Counted from the first letter of the stretch, positions 52,426-61,589 are shown. The stretch: DNA of 64,000 nt from Peptoanaerobacter stomatis (GCF_000238095.2 NZ_JH815225.1:1183863-1247862); one strand, 5' to 3'. The notes: generated by a model not told the origin, from the sequence alone. Numbers and translations: made by a program.

Positions 52426-52983
52426 TTACTCGCCTATGAATTTTAAAAACTCATCGACCTGTTGATTTAAAGCATCAATATCTGTTTGAGATAAGTCGAT
52501 TTTGTCTGTTTTAAATGCTTCTGATGTAAGTGCTACACCTGTTTGAGGCGTTTCCATTAACTCCATTTTCATCAATTTCAACAGTTCTGTAAGTTTTTTT
52601 CTTGCTCCGCCTGCTGCTGATTTCCCACTTACACCGCTTATAGTAACCTTTTTCATTTTAACAGCTGTTCCTGATGAAAAATCATTTTCTTTTAATGGAC
52701 GAGATAACCAATCCAACAAATTTTTCAAAACTCCAGGATAACTGAAATTGTATTCAGGAGTAATAACCCACAAAGCATCAGCTTTAAGCACTTCATCTTT
52801 TATTCTAACTATTTGATTTGGAGCCGGAGATTCTATATCTTGATTCATATACGGTATACCTGAATATTCCAAAAATGAAACCTCTGCCCTATCTCCTAAA
52901 ATTTCCTTTATTTTATTTGCAAGTTGTCTATTAAAAGATTCTTTTCGCATAGAACCAACTATCATCAATATATTTTTCTTCAT
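52426..52983 (-). CDS. NADPH-dependent FMN reductase
   Basis: The 185-residue flavodoxin-like protein begins with the FMN-binding loop GSMRKESFNRQLA, has PEYNFSYPGVLKNLLDWLSR and a Gly-rich VSGKSAAGGA region. These are typical of the NADPH-dependent FMN reductase/azoreductase family (Pfam FMN_red). It transfers electrons from NAD(P)H to FMN or quinone-like compounds; the physiological substrate is unknown. AGGAGGAA precedes the ATG. It is monocistronic. Cytoplasmic. Confidence 0.9.
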   Translation of the reverse strand: MKKNILMIVGSMRKESFNRQLANKIKEILGDRAEVSFLEYSGIPYMNQDIESPAPNQIVRIKDEVLKADALWVITPEYNFSYPGVLKNLLDWLSRPLKENDFSSGTAVKMKKVTISGVSGKSAAGGARKKLTELLKLMKMELMETPQTGVALTSEAFKTDKIDLSQTDIDALNQQVDEFLKFIGE

Positions 52984-53292
52984 CGTATTCCTCCTAAATA
53001 GATTAATAGCAAAACCTATTTAAATTATGGATTTTATAGTATGGCCTTATATTTTTTCACTCTATATTAAATATATAGATTTTTATTAAATATATACATA
53101 CTTCTATTTTTAAGAATATATTCGCTAAATGAGATTAAGTATACTTAAAATAAATAACTTATATAAATTTTAGCTATTAATTAAACAGATATCAGTATAA
53201 AAATGTTCTTATATGAAAATTATATAGCTTATATTTTCTCTGCATCTTTTTGGGTTAATACCCATTATTCAATAATTTATTAAATTTAATTT
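52984..53292. other. 309-nt intergenic region
   Basis: Contains the family-2 MITE-like element at about 53093-53199; the rest is AT-rich and has nothing recognisable. Confidence 0.5.
53093..53199 (+). repeat. MITE-like repeat, family 2, copy F
   Basis: Its body (GCTAAATGAGATTAAGTATA ... ACTTATATAAATTTTAGC ... ATCAGTA) aligns with 59748-59833 at about 70 percent by eye. The left end is not well defined. Confidence 0.55.
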
Positions 53293-54165
53293 TTACTTTT
53301 CATAATATGGTTCTATGTGCACTAAAACATGAGCATTTTTATTTATGTTTTCTTGAATATGTGTTTCTATTTTATGAGCTAATATATGACTTTGCTCGAG
53401 AGTTATATCAGGATTTGCCAATATGTGCATATCTATATAAGTGTTATTTTGTGTACCTCTTGAACGTATTTTATGCACGCCCTTTACATTTTCCATATTT
53501 AAGATAATCTCTCTAATCTTATCTTCATCAACTGCTTTGGCATCTATCAATATATTTCCGTTTTCACTTAGCACTTCCCAAGCAGTAAAAAATATTACAC
53601 CTGCAACTACGAACGATACTATTGTATCCAATATCGGCGGCATTCCCAATTTTACTGAAAGAAGTGTTACAAGCACACCCATTGTAACAAATATATCCGA
53701 TTTCGTATGTGTAGCATCTGATATTAAAATGTTACTGCCTAATTTGACTCCTTGCCTATGTTCATATACAGTTACAAATATGTTGATTATAAGTGTTATT
53801 AATAGCATTGCAAGGCTTGATAAAGTTATAGACGGCACTAAGGGATTTTTTAATTTTTCTATAGCTTCAAAAACTACATTACATCCAACAAATATTAAAA
53901 ATATTCCTATTAAAAGTCCTGTTATTATCTCTATTTTGTCATGTCCATATGGATGTTTTTTATCTTCAGGTTTTGAGGCAAAATATATTCCTATCATTGC
54001 AACTATGTTGGATGAACCGTCAGACAACGAGTGAAAACCGTCTGCACTCATAGATGATGATTTTATTATATTTCCCATCACTATTTTTAAAATTGCCACT
54101 AAAAAATTTGCAACAAGTATAACAAATAATACTCTCTGCACTTGCTTATAATTACTGCTTTGCAT
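53293..54165 (-). CDS. Cation diffusion facilitator (FieF-like) metal exporter
   Basis: The 290-residue protein has six membrane helices with the metal site motifs SADGFHSLSDGSSN in helix 2, HPYGHDKIE in the following loop and DATHTKSDIFV in helix 5. The cytoplasmic C-terminal domain (about 205-290) has IRSRGTQNNTYIDMHILANP and HVLVHIEPY. It exchanges a divalent metal such as Zn, Mn or Fe for protons as a dimer. The metal cannot be assigned. AAAGG precedes the ATG. No metal regulator is adjacent. Confidence 0.93.
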   Translation of the reverse strand: MQSSNYKQVQRVLFVILVANFLVAILKIVMGNIIKSSSMSADGFHSLSDGSSNIVAMIGIYFASKPEDKKHPYGHDKIEIITGLLIGIFLIFVGCNVVFEAIEKLKNPLVPSITLSSLAMLLITLIINIFVTVYEHRQGVKLGSNILISDATHTKSDIFVTMGVLVTLLSVKLGMPPILDTIVSFVVAGVIFFTAWEVLSENGNILIDAKAVDEDKIREIILNMENVKGVHKIRSRGTQNNTYIDMHILANPDITLEQSHILAHKIETHIQENINKNAHVLVHIEPYYEK

Positions 54166-54396
54166 TTTTTTGCCTTTCGTCTTTAATTCGTAAATGTTTA
54201 AACCACTATTTTTTACTATTCTATTTATATGATAAATCTAAATTTTTATAAAACCCTCTTTTTTATCATTTGATAATATATTTTTTAAATTTATTTAGTA
54301 TTTATAAATATTTTAGATTATTTTTAAAATCATTTGATATTATATTTATATCATTAATTTCATTTTATAAACTTTTTATCCAATATTTTTATAAAA

Positions 54397-54504
54397 TTGC
54401 TTTCTAATAAAATTATGTATAACTTATATAACATTAATATAAATAGTTTATTTGAAAAATTAATTATTATGTTTTTTAATTATCCTACTAATTAGGTAAT
54501 AGTA
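54397..54504 (+). repeat. MITE-like repeat, family 1, copy D (diverged)
   Basis: Shares TTTCTAATAAAATTATG, then AACTTATATAACATTAATAT and AAAAATTAATTATTATGTTTTT in the same order as copies A-C. The right end has changed to AATTAGGTAATAGTA, which in reverse reads TACTATTACCTAATT, the shared terminal motif. Confidence 0.65.
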
Positions 54505-54537
54505 TAAACAACAAGTATAAAATAGACAATAAAAAAA

Positions 54538-54559
54538 CAACCTAAATTAAATTAGGTTG
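54538..54559 (-). terminator. Terminator of rpsT
   Basis: CAACCTAA (54538-54545) pairs with TTAGGTTG (54552-54559), and the minus strand continues with a run of T. It lies 8 nt past the rpsT stop. Confidence 0.8.
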
Positions 54560-54567
54560 CTTATTTG

Positions 54568-54840
54568 TTAGTTTGATTTTTGTGCTAAGTTAAACTTCTT
54601 AGTAAGTCTTGAAACTTTTCTTGCTGCCATATTTTTGTGTATACTTCCTTTAGCTGCTACTTGATTAAGTTTCTTTTGTGCAAATCTCAATTTTTCACCT
54701 GCTAAATTCATATCTCCACTGCTAAGAGCCATTTCAAATCTTTTTATAGCTGTCTTCACTTGTGATATTCTCATTTTGTTTATCAAAGTTTTCTTTTGAA
54801 TAACTTTTATTCTTTTTTTAGCTGATTTTATATTTGCCAA
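54568..54840 (-). CDS. rpsT: 30S ribosomal protein S20
   Basis: The 90-residue protein has the S20 pattern MANIKSAKKRIKVIQKKTLIN and a helical, very basic body (AAKGSIHKNMAARKVSRLTKK). It binds 16S rRNA early in small-subunit assembly. The ATG follows GGAGGTGA. It is transcribed alone and ends at a close terminator. Standard length. Confidence 0.98.
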   Translation of the reverse strand: MANIKSAKKRIKVIQKKTLINKMRISQVKTAIKRFEMALSSGDMNLAGEKLRFAQKKLNQVAAKGSIHKNMAARKVSRLTKKFNLAQKSN

Positions 54841-54941
54841 TTAATTCACCTCCATTTTAGACATACTGATTCTGTTTTCATATGCTGTATATTTTATCAA
54901 AAAAATATTAAAAAGTAAAGTATTATTTTTTATTAATTTTT

Positions 54942-55640
54942 TTAGCTTTTAAAATAATAGCCTACTCCTCTTTTTGTCATAATAAATTCAGGGTTTGACG
55001 GATCTTTTTCAATTTTTTCTCTTAATCTTCTTACTGTTACATCTACTGTTCTCTCGCTGTCTACCCCTATATAATCATATTCCCATACTGTAGTTAAAAG
55101 CTGTTCTCTTGAAAATACTTGCTCTTTATGTTGTGCTAAATATTTAAGCAGTTCAAATTCTCTAAATGTTATTTTTATTTCTTGTCCTGCTTTTGATACT
55201 ACATATTTTGTAACGTCTATTTCAAGATCTCTGAATTTTAATATTTCTGATGATGTATTGGTGTTTAGCATTTCAACACGCCTTACATTTGCTTTTACTC
55301 TCGCTATAACTTCCCTTGTACTGAACGGCTTTGTAATATAATCATCCGCTCCCAATTCCAAGCCTAATATCTTATCAACTTCTTCTTCTTTGGCTGTAAG
55401 CATTATTATCGGAACAGTCTTATGCTCTCTTATCTTCTTGCATATCTCAAAGCCATCCATTGAAGGCAACATTATATCCAACAAAACTATATCAAAGTCT
55501 TTTTCAAGTGCTGTATCAAGCCCTTCTTTTCCATCAAATCTCTGAGTAACTTCATAGTTTTCTTTTACTAAATTAAATTTTAATATATCTGAAATATTTT
55601 TTTCGTCTTCTATTATAAGTACACAAACTTTATCTTTCAT
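54942..55640 (-). CDS. walR: OmpR/PhoB-family response regulator, WalR-like
   Basis: The 232-residue protein has a receiver domain (about 1-120; IIEDEKNISDILKFNL, phospho-Asp in DIVLLDIMLPSMDG, Lys in ADDYITKPFSTREV). A winged-helix DNA-binding domain follows (FREFELLKYLAQHKEQVFSREQLLTTVWEYDY, DVTVRRLREKIEKDP, TKRGVGYYF). Overall it looks most like WalR/YycF, the essential cell-wall regulator of Firmicutes. walR is normally followed by walK and yyc genes; here the next genes are rpsT and an unrelated exporter, so either walK lies elsewhere or it is another PhoB-type regulator. AGGAGGAT precedes the ATG; 30 nt separates it from glgB. Confidence 0.85.
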   Translation of the reverse strand: MKDKVCVLIIEDEKNISDILKFNLVKENYEVTQRFDGKEGLDTALEKDFDIVLLDIMLPSMDGFEICKKIREHKTVPIIMLTAKEEEVDKILGLELGADDYITKPFSTREVIARVKANVRRVEMLNTNTSSEILKFRDLEIDVTKYVVSKAGQEIKITFREFELLKYLAQHKEQVFSREQLLTTVWEYDYIGVDSERTVDVTVRRLREKIEKDPSNPEFIMTKRGVGYYFKS

Positions 55641-55670
55641 ACTTATCCTCCTTGATAAAAGTAAACTTTA

Positions 55671-57575
55671 TTATCCTATAATTACAACTTCAAAAAGTCT
55701 TGCACTATAAGGCGGTAAATCCATTTTTATATAATGTTCGTAGCTGATATTTTCTATTTCGCTTATTACTTCTTTTGGTGCATCTATTTCTTTTAAAGTT
55801 GTGAAATCTTCCTCATACGCTGTAAATATTTCTTGTTTTCTTACACATATTGAATCTATTATATTTTCATCTTGATATTTTGTTTTTCCTCCATATATAT
55901 CCCAATCAGAGTTTAATATCTCTTTTAACCTTACTTTTTTGTCATGCTTATATTCATAATTTTTATGATATTCATCAGAAAAATTGAATACACAAACTAT
56001 TTTTTGCACTTCACTTTTTCTTACATATGAATATGTAACACCTTGTTTATCGTCTACTATTAGCCACTTAAAACTTTCAGGCATATAGTCTTTATCATAC
56101 AGTGCAGGTGAGTTCATATATATGTTTTGCAATCTTTTAATGTATTTATTGAAAGCGTCATGTATAGGATATTTCAGTAAAAAATAATCAAGTTCTTTCG
56201 TTTCGTCCCACTCTCTTAAATGCCCGATTTCATTACCCATAAAATTGAGTTTTTTTCCGGGATGAGTGAACATATATGCATAAAACGCCCTTGCCTGAGG
56301 AAATTTATCTTCATAATTTCCATACATTTTTTGGAGTATCGTTGCTTTTCCATGCACGTTTTCATCGTGTGATATTGCAAGCAAAAAGCATTCACTATAA
56401 AAGTACATCATGGAAAAAGTTATTTTATTGTAATTTCCTTTTCTTTCTTTTGGTGTTTTTTTGAAAAAATCAAGTGTATCGTTCATCCAGCCCATATCCC
56501 ATTTATATGTGAAGCCAAGTCCACCATCTGATACAGGTGCTGTAACTTTGGGAAAATCTGATGAATCTTCTGCTATAAGTATTACGTTCTTATGACGCTC
56601 ATCCAAGCCGGAATTTAATGTTTTCATAAATTCCAAGCCTTTTTGATTAATACCTCTGTCACTGTTACCTTGCCAATATATTATACGGCTTATAGCATCC
56701 ATTCTCAAACCGTCAAAATGATATTTGTCAAGCCAATAATTAGCTGATGATTTTAAAAATGATGATACTTCTCCTTTTGAATGTATGAAATTATAACTCC
56801 CCCACTCACTTAAACCCATTGAATTGTCTGCATACTCATAAAGCGGTGTGCCGTCAAATCTTACAAGTGCATAATCATCTATTGCAAAATGCACAGGCAC
56901 AAAATCCATTATCACTTTTATGTTAGCTTTATGAAGTTCATCAATTAACTTTTGCAGTCCGTAAGGAGTTCCGTATCTCGAAGTAGGTGCAAAAAAACCT
57001 GTGCTTTGATAGCCCCATGATATATCGGCAGGATGCTCTGTAAGCGGCATAAACTCTACTGCATTGTAGTGATTATCTTCTAAATATTTTATGAGTAAAT
57101 CAGATAGTTCTTCATATTTATACCAACCGTTTACATCATCTTTATTTTCTATCCAAGAGCCTAAATGCAACTCATATATATTTAACGGCTCATCATATGA
57201 TTTAGTTCTGTTTTTCATCCAATCTTCATCGCTGAATTCATACTCATCCAAATCTGCAATTATTGACGCAAAATTTGGTCTAAGTTCCATACTGAAGCCA
57301 TACGGATCACAATGCTCTACGAAATTATGCTCATCTGTATATATTCTATATTTATACATCATACCTACTTTTGCATTTTCTACAAACACACTATGTACAT
57401 TATGATAGCCTCTATCCATATGTATTTCATTCCATGAAGAAAATTCACCTATCAGTGTAACTTTTCTTGCATTTGGTGCATATACTCTAAAAACTACACC
57501 GTCATCTTGTATATGAGCACCGAAATATTTATAAGCATCAAAACAAGAGCCTTCAAAAAACTGCTGAAAATCCAT
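55671..57575 (-). CDS. glgB: 1,4-alpha-glucan branching enzyme
   Basis: The 634-residue GH13 enzyme has an N-terminal CBM48 domain (about 20-110; VVFRVYAPNARKVTLIGEFSSWNE). The TIM barrel shows GYQSTGFFAPTSRYG, the nucleophile Asp in GLRMDAISR, the acid Glu in ILIAEDSSDF and the third acidic residue in ISHDENVHGK. A C-terminal beta domain ends the protein. It makes alpha-1,6 branches in glycogen-like glucan. Other glg genes are not in the window. It lies upstream of the WalR-like gene with a 30-nt gap, so they may be co-transcribed. The ATG follows AGAGGTGG. Confidence 0.95.
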   Translation of the reverse strand: MDFQQFFEGSCFDAYKYFGAHIQDDGVVFRVYAPNARKVTLIGEFSSWNEIHMDRGYHNVHSVFVENAKVGMMYKYRIYTDEHNFVEHCDPYGFSMELRPNFASIIADLDEYEFSDEDWMKNRTKSYDEPLNIYELHLGSWIENKDDVNGWYKYEELSDLLIKYLEDNHYNAVEFMPLTEHPADISWGYQSTGFFAPTSRYGTPYGLQKLIDELHKANIKVIMDFVPVHFAIDDYALVRFDGTPLYEYADNSMGLSEWGSYNFIHSKGEVSSFLKSSANYWLDKYHFDGLRMDAISRIIYWQGNSDRGINQKGLEFMKTLNSGLDERHKNVILIAEDSSDFPKVTAPVSDGGLGFTYKWDMGWMNDTLDFFKKTPKERKGNYNKITFSMMYFYSECFLLAISHDENVHGKATILQKMYGNYEDKFPQARAFYAYMFTHPGKKLNFMGNEIGHLREWDETKELDYFLLKYPIHDAFNKYIKRLQNIYMNSPALYDKDYMPESFKWLIVDDKQGVTYSYVRKSEVQKIVCVFNFSDEYHKNYEYKHDKKVRLKEILNSDWDIYGGKTKYQDENIIDSICVRKQEIFTAYEEDFTTLKEIDAPKEVISEIENISYEHYIKMDLPPYSARLFEVVIIG

Positions 57576-57708
57576 AAAGCCACCTCTTTTAAATTACTTC
57601 CGTAAATCAAAATCCAACTTCAAAAAATTTTATAATTCATTTATTTATATTGTTATTATTATAACATTTATTTTAATAAAATAATACATTTATATTTATT
57701 GTAAAACT

Positions 57709-58155
57709 TTATCTTTCTTTTATAAATTGTAAATATTTTAACTCTTCAAATCCGAATGATGAAAAAAGCGCCATAGATTCAACATTACCTTTTACCATAT
57801 CTATCCTGAATCTTGCTGTATTAGGATACTCCTGTATTACATAATCAAGCAATTCATTCGATAAGAGTCTGTTTCTATACTCTTTTTTTATATATATTTC
57901 CTCTATCCATACCACACTTCCACCGGCTTCATTTGAATATGTAAATGCAAGCAGTACATATCCTACCATATTTGAATCCATCTTTAATATAAAAGCCTCC
58001 GTAAACGGAGATTTTTGATTTAATAAAGCTATTGTTGATTTTATATTGCTGTCATCTATCTTATGCAAAACACCCGGAGTGGAATAAAATTCCCTCATCA
58101 TACTAGATAAACCGTCAGCATCTAATACATCATATCTCTTGATAATATGCTCCAT
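57709..58155 (-). CDS. GNAT-family N-acetyltransferase
   Basis: ATG 58155 follows GGAGGT; a GTG four codons earlier overlaps that site, so the protein has about 148 residues. It has the GNAT core: SSMMREFYSTP, MVGYVLLAFTYS, then VVWIEEIYIKKEYRNRLLSNELLDYV (acetyl-CoA pyrophosphate loop, weak R-x-x-Gly) and a C-terminal FSSFGFEELKYLQFI. It uses acetyl-CoA to acylate an unknown amine. Monocistronic. Confidence 0.85.
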   Translation of the reverse strand: MEHIIKRYDVLDADGLSSMMREFYSTPGVLHKIDDSNIKSTIALLNQKSPFTEAFILKMDSNMVGYVLLAFTYSNEAGGSVVWIEEIYIKKEYRNRLLSNELLDYVIQEYPNTARFRIDMVKGNVESMALFSSFGFEELKYLQFIKER

Positions 58156-58346
58156 TTCTACCTCCACTTATTAAATTTGTCCTACACATACTATAAAAAC
58201 AAATTCAATTTTTCAACAAAAAGTTATATCGGTAAGCCTGACAAAATTATGCAAGATTAATCACATCTATTATGCGTATCAACAACTATATACAATAATA
58301 AGCTTAATTTTCACTTAACTTTTTGAATGATAAAAACCTTTTACAC

Positions 58347-59288
58347 TCATCTTGCACATTCAGCATCTCTTTTTAGCAATATCTCAAGTCCATGTTTAAG
58401 CGGATCTGCTATAAATTCCAATGACTCTTGTACTGCAATAGGACTGCCCGGTAAATTTATTATAAGAGACTCATCCGCTATGCCTGAAACTGCTCTTGAC
58501 AATATAGCTCTGTCAGTTTTTTCCAAACTTCTTGCTCTTATATACTCGCTTATTCCAGGCGTTTCTCTTTCTATCACTTTTTTTGTAGCTTCAGGTGTGA
58601 CGTCCCTTTTTGAAAATCCTGTACCTCCTGATGTAAGTATAAGATTAACTTTTTCAGACACATTTTTTCTTATAACTTCTTCTATTTTGTCCATTTCATC
58701 AGGAACTATAACATAATTTACAAGCTTATATACTATTTCTTTTCCTAAAACATTCACTATTTTTTCTTTACATCCATCTTGTCTCAAACCTTGCGAGCCT
58801 TTATCAGACACAATTATTATCGAATAAGTAAAAATAGATTCCTCAGGTATGGAGATTATTTCTATATCATCATTTACCTGTATAAGTCCACCCTTTTCAA
58901 TAGTCGCAAAAATACCTTGTGTAGGCATAATACAAGAGCCTACTTTTTGCATGATATTACATCCATGATGACACTCTTTACCAATCTGCGTAACTTTTAA
59001 TATACATTCACCTATTTTAAGCACAGTACCCACAGGTAATCTGTGAAGTGTTATTCCCTGAGTTGTTATGTTTTCTGCAAAATCTCCAAAATTTACATCT
59101 ATATTTGACTTTTCTCTCATAAAATCTATAGATTCCTTGGAAAGCAATGACACTTGTCTATGCCAATTACCGGCATGAGAATCATCTTTGAGACCTAAAC
59201 CTTTTATAAATTCACCTTTATCTATAGGAATTTTTACATCCCCTTTTTTTTCAGAAATATTCACAGACAACACTTTTGCCGATATCAT
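58347..59288 (-). CDS. MOSC-MogA/MoaB fusion protein (molybdenum cofactor)
   Basis: The 313-residue protein has residues 1 to about 145 forming a MOSC domain (KVLSVNISEKKGDVKIPI, GLKDDSHAGNWHRQVSLL, FAENITTQGI, conserved Cys in GKECHHGC). Residues about 150-313 form a MogA/MoaB-type domain (IIIVSDKGSQG, LTSGGTGFSKRDVTPEA, INLPGSPIAVQESL). MogA adenylylates molybdopterin for molybdenum insertion; MOSC domains handle sulfur or selenium of the cofactor. The fusion is known in clostridia near selenium-dependent molybdenum hydroxylases. Here none is visible in the window, but yedF, DUF3343 and a selenocysteine-lyase-like gene lie 8-11 kb away. Confidence 0.93.
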   Translation of the reverse strand: MISAKVLSVNISEKKGDVKIPIDKGEFIKGLGLKDDSHAGNWHRQVSLLSKESIDFMREKSNIDVNFGDFAENITTQGITLHRLPVGTVLKIGECILKVTQIGKECHHGCNIMQKVGSCIMPTQGIFATIEKGGLIQVNDDIEIISIPEESIFTYSIIIVSDKGSQGLRQDGCKEKIVNVLGKEIVYKLVNYVIVPDEMDKIEEVIRKNVSEKVNLILTSGGTGFSKRDVTPEATKKVIERETPGISEYIRARSLEKTDRAILSRAVSGIADESLIINLPGSPIAVQESLEFIADPLKHGLEILLKRDAECAR

Positions 59289-59709
59289 TTATATTACCCC
59301 TTACAGTTAATCATAAAAATTTATACTAAAATCAATTAAATAATTAAAAAATATTTTATTAACGTTCTAAAAATGATTAAATCTAATTGAAATCCATATT
59401 TTAATAAAATTATACTAAACACTATTACAAATTATAAAACCTCTAAATTTTATATAATTTGTCATTTTAAAAAATATAGATTTTTAAATACATAATTATA
59501 TTGTTAATTGCTAATTAGCATTAGTATTAAAATATAAACATTAACAATATAAAAATATGTTAATGTACATATTATATACTACTATAATAATGATTTAATT
59601 ACAAGCTGTTTTTATGTTTATACTAATACCATATTTTAAAAAATATCTATGTTTAATTTGGATAACAGCATTAATTTTACTACACCAGACAAATAATCTG
59701 CTATCATAA

Positions 59710-59833
59710 TACTAAAATCTAATAGGATAATGGATATTTTTATTTTTAGGAATTTATTAGCTAAGTAAAATTAAGTCTATTTAAAACAAGCAACTTATAT
59801 AAATTTTGTCCATAAATCAAAAGAATATTAGTA
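59710..59833 (+). repeat. MITE-like repeat, family 2, copy E (124 bp)
   Basis: Starts TACTAAAATCTAATAGGATA, i.e. the right terminal repeat of family 1, and ends ATATTAGTA, whose reverse begins TACTAATATTC. The interior differs from family 1 but matches 53117-53199. Shared ends with a different middle is typical of non-autonomous transposon families. Confidence 0.6.
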
Positions 59834-59869
59834 TAAGATTGAATATCACCGTAACATAAACCTATATAA

Positions 59870-59903
59870 ATAGAAAAAGTCACCATATGGCAACTTTTTC
59901 TAT
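59870..59903 (-). terminator. Terminator of the hexuronate operon
   Basis: ATAGAAAAAGT (59870-59880) pairs with 59893-59903; two mismatches lie below a CC/GG closing pair. The stem has T-rich sequence on the minus strand. It lies 38 nt past the kdgK stop. Confidence 0.6.
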
Positions 59904-59940
59904 GAGCAATTTATTAAAATTATTTAAAAGGAATTGATAT

Positions 59941-60963
59941 CTATCTTTGCACTCTCCCAGACGCATCTCCACCTACAAGAGTATCCACCTCTTCTCTTGA
60001 TACCAAGTTAAAATCTCCGTTTATTGTATGTTTTAACGCAGATGCTGCAACTCCGTATTCAAGTGACTCTTTCATATCTTTGCCGTCTAATAATCCGCAG
60101 ATTAACCCACCTGCAAATGAATCCCCACCACCAACTCTATCTATTATTCTAACATCATATTTTTTAGAACGATAGAATTCTTTACCGTCTGATATGCAAG
60201 CTGACCAACCATTATCAGAGGCTGAATATGACTCTCTCAGTGAACTTACTACATATTTAAAACCAAATTTTTCTATCATTTGTTTCATCATTTTTTCATA
60301 TCCTGCTATGTCAAGTTTACCTGATGTAACATCTGTGCCTTCCGGATGGAAGCCTAAGCATAATGCTGCATCTTCTTCATTACCTATACATACATCTACA
60401 TATTCCATAAGTTTAGTCATAACACTTTGAGCTTCTTCAGTTGTCCATAATTTTTTACGATAGTTTAGGTCAACAGATACTGTTGCTCCTGCCTTTTTAG
60501 CAGCTTTTGCAGCTTCTATAGTAAATACTCTTGCATTTTCAGATATAGCTGGAGTTATACCGGATATATGAAACCAAGAAGCATCTTTAAATATTTTTTC
60601 AAAATCAAATTCATCTGCTTTTGCTTCAGCTATTGCTGAATGTGCTCTATCATATATAACTTTTGATGGTCTCATAGATGCACCAGTTTCAGAGAAGTAT
60701 ATCCCTACTCTGTCTCCACCTCTTAGTATATAATCCGTTTTTACACCATATTTTCTTAGTTCGTTTACCGCACTTTGTCCTATTTCATGTTTTGGCAGTT
60801 TTGTCACAAAGTATGCGTCATATCCATAATTAGCTAATGATACTGCTACGTTTGCTTCTCCACCACCATATATTATATCAAATTTATTTGCTTGTACAAA
60901 TCTTTCTTGTGCTGTAGAGAGTCTCAACATTATTTCGCCCATAGTTACAACTTTTTTTGACAT
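59941..60963 (-). CDS. kdgK: 2-keto-3-deoxygluconate kinase
   Basis: The 340-residue PfkB-family sugar kinase has an N-terminal GEIMLRLSTAQERFVQANKFDIIYGGGEANVAVSLA (substrate region) and a C-terminal anion-hole and catalytic GGGDSFAGGLICGLL. It phosphorylates 2-keto-3-deoxygluconate to KDPG using ATP. It overlaps the eda stop codon by one base (TAATG) and is followed by a terminator, the last gene of a hexuronate operon. AAGGAGG lies before the ATG. A ribokinase-like alternative is unlikely given the neighbours. Confidence 0.95.
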   Translation of the reverse strand: MSKKVVTMGEIMLRLSTAQERFVQANKFDIIYGGGEANVAVSLANYGYDAYFVTKLPKHEIGQSAVNELRKYGVKTDYILRGGDRVGIYFSETGASMRPSKVIYDRAHSAIAEAKADEFDFEKIFKDASWFHISGITPAISENARVFTIEAAKAAKKAGATVSVDLNYRKKLWTTEEAQSVMTKLMEYVDVCIGNEEDAALCLGFHPEGTDVTSGKLDIAGYEKMMKQMIEKFGFKYVVSSLRESYSASDNGWSACISDGKEFYRSKKYDVRIIDRVGGGDSFAGGLICGLLDGKDMKESLEYGVAASALKHTINGDFNLVSREEVDTLVGGDASGRVQR

Positions 60964-61589
60964 TATTTTCTTGCCTCCTTGATTTTTTCAATGAAATTTT
61001 TAGATTTTGCAGTTATTTCTTCACTAGTACCTTTTACTAATTGGCCACCTACACCTACTGCATAAGCTCCTTGTTTTATCCATTGATCAACATTATTTAT
61101 ATCTACACCACCTGTCGGCATAAGGTTTACATAAGGGAATGGTCCATGTAATGCACTGAAATATGATGGACCAAAAGCTGATCCCGGAAATACTTTTATA
61201 ACATCTACTCCAAATTCTAATGCCCTTGTTATTTCTGTAGGAGTCATACAACCCGGCATATATGGTACTTGATATAGGTTGCAAAGTCTTGCTACTTTTT
61301 CGTCAAAAGCAGGACTTACTATGAATTTTGCGCCTTCCATTATAGCAAGTCTTGCTGTTACTTCATCAAGAACAGTACCTGCACCTATAAGGACTCTATC
61401 TTTCAACTCGTCCATTAGAGATTTCATAACATCAAGTGCATTTGGTACGGTAAATGTTATTTCCAATATATCTACTCCTCCATCTGCACAAGCCTTAGAA
61501 AATCTGAGAGCTTCTTCCTTATCTTTTCCTCTTATTACTGCTACTATGCCCTTCTCTTTAATATATTGTAGAGTTTCTAATTTATTCAT
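60963..61589 (-). CDS. eda: KDPG/KHG aldolase
   Basis: The 208-residue class I aldolase has the Eda pattern: IVAVIRGKDKEEA, ILEITFTVPNA with the catalytic Glu, IGAGTVLD, FIVSPAFD, and the Schiff-base Lys in DVIKVFPGSAFGPSY, then LMPTGGV. It splits 2-keto-3-deoxy-6-phosphogluconate into pyruvate and glyceraldehyde-3-phosphate. It overlaps kdgK by one base and follows uxaA by 135 nt. AAGGAG precedes the ATG. Standard length. Confidence 0.96.
   Translation of the reverse strand: MNKLETLQYIKEKGIVAVIRGKDKEEALRFSKACADGGVDILEITFTVPNALDVMKSLMDELKDRVLIGAGTVLDEVTARLAIMEGAKFIVSPAFDEKVARLCNLYQVPYMPGCMTPTEITRALEFGVDVIKVFPGSAFGPSYFSALHGPFPYVNLMPTGGVDINNVDQWIKQGAYAVGVGGQLVKGTSEEITAKSKNFIEKIKEARK

Larger units (their letters stand above)
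54166..54567. other. 402-nt intergenic region
   Basis: Contains MITE-like copy D (about 54397-54504) and the rpsT terminator (54538-54559); the rest is AT-rich without a gene. Confidence 0.6.
59289..59940. other. 652-nt intergenic region
   Basis: Holds MITE-like element E (59710-59833), further fragments of the terminal motif near 59640-59670, and the kdgK terminator (59870-59903). No gene is evident; the MOSC-MogA promoter must be here. Confidence 0.55.
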
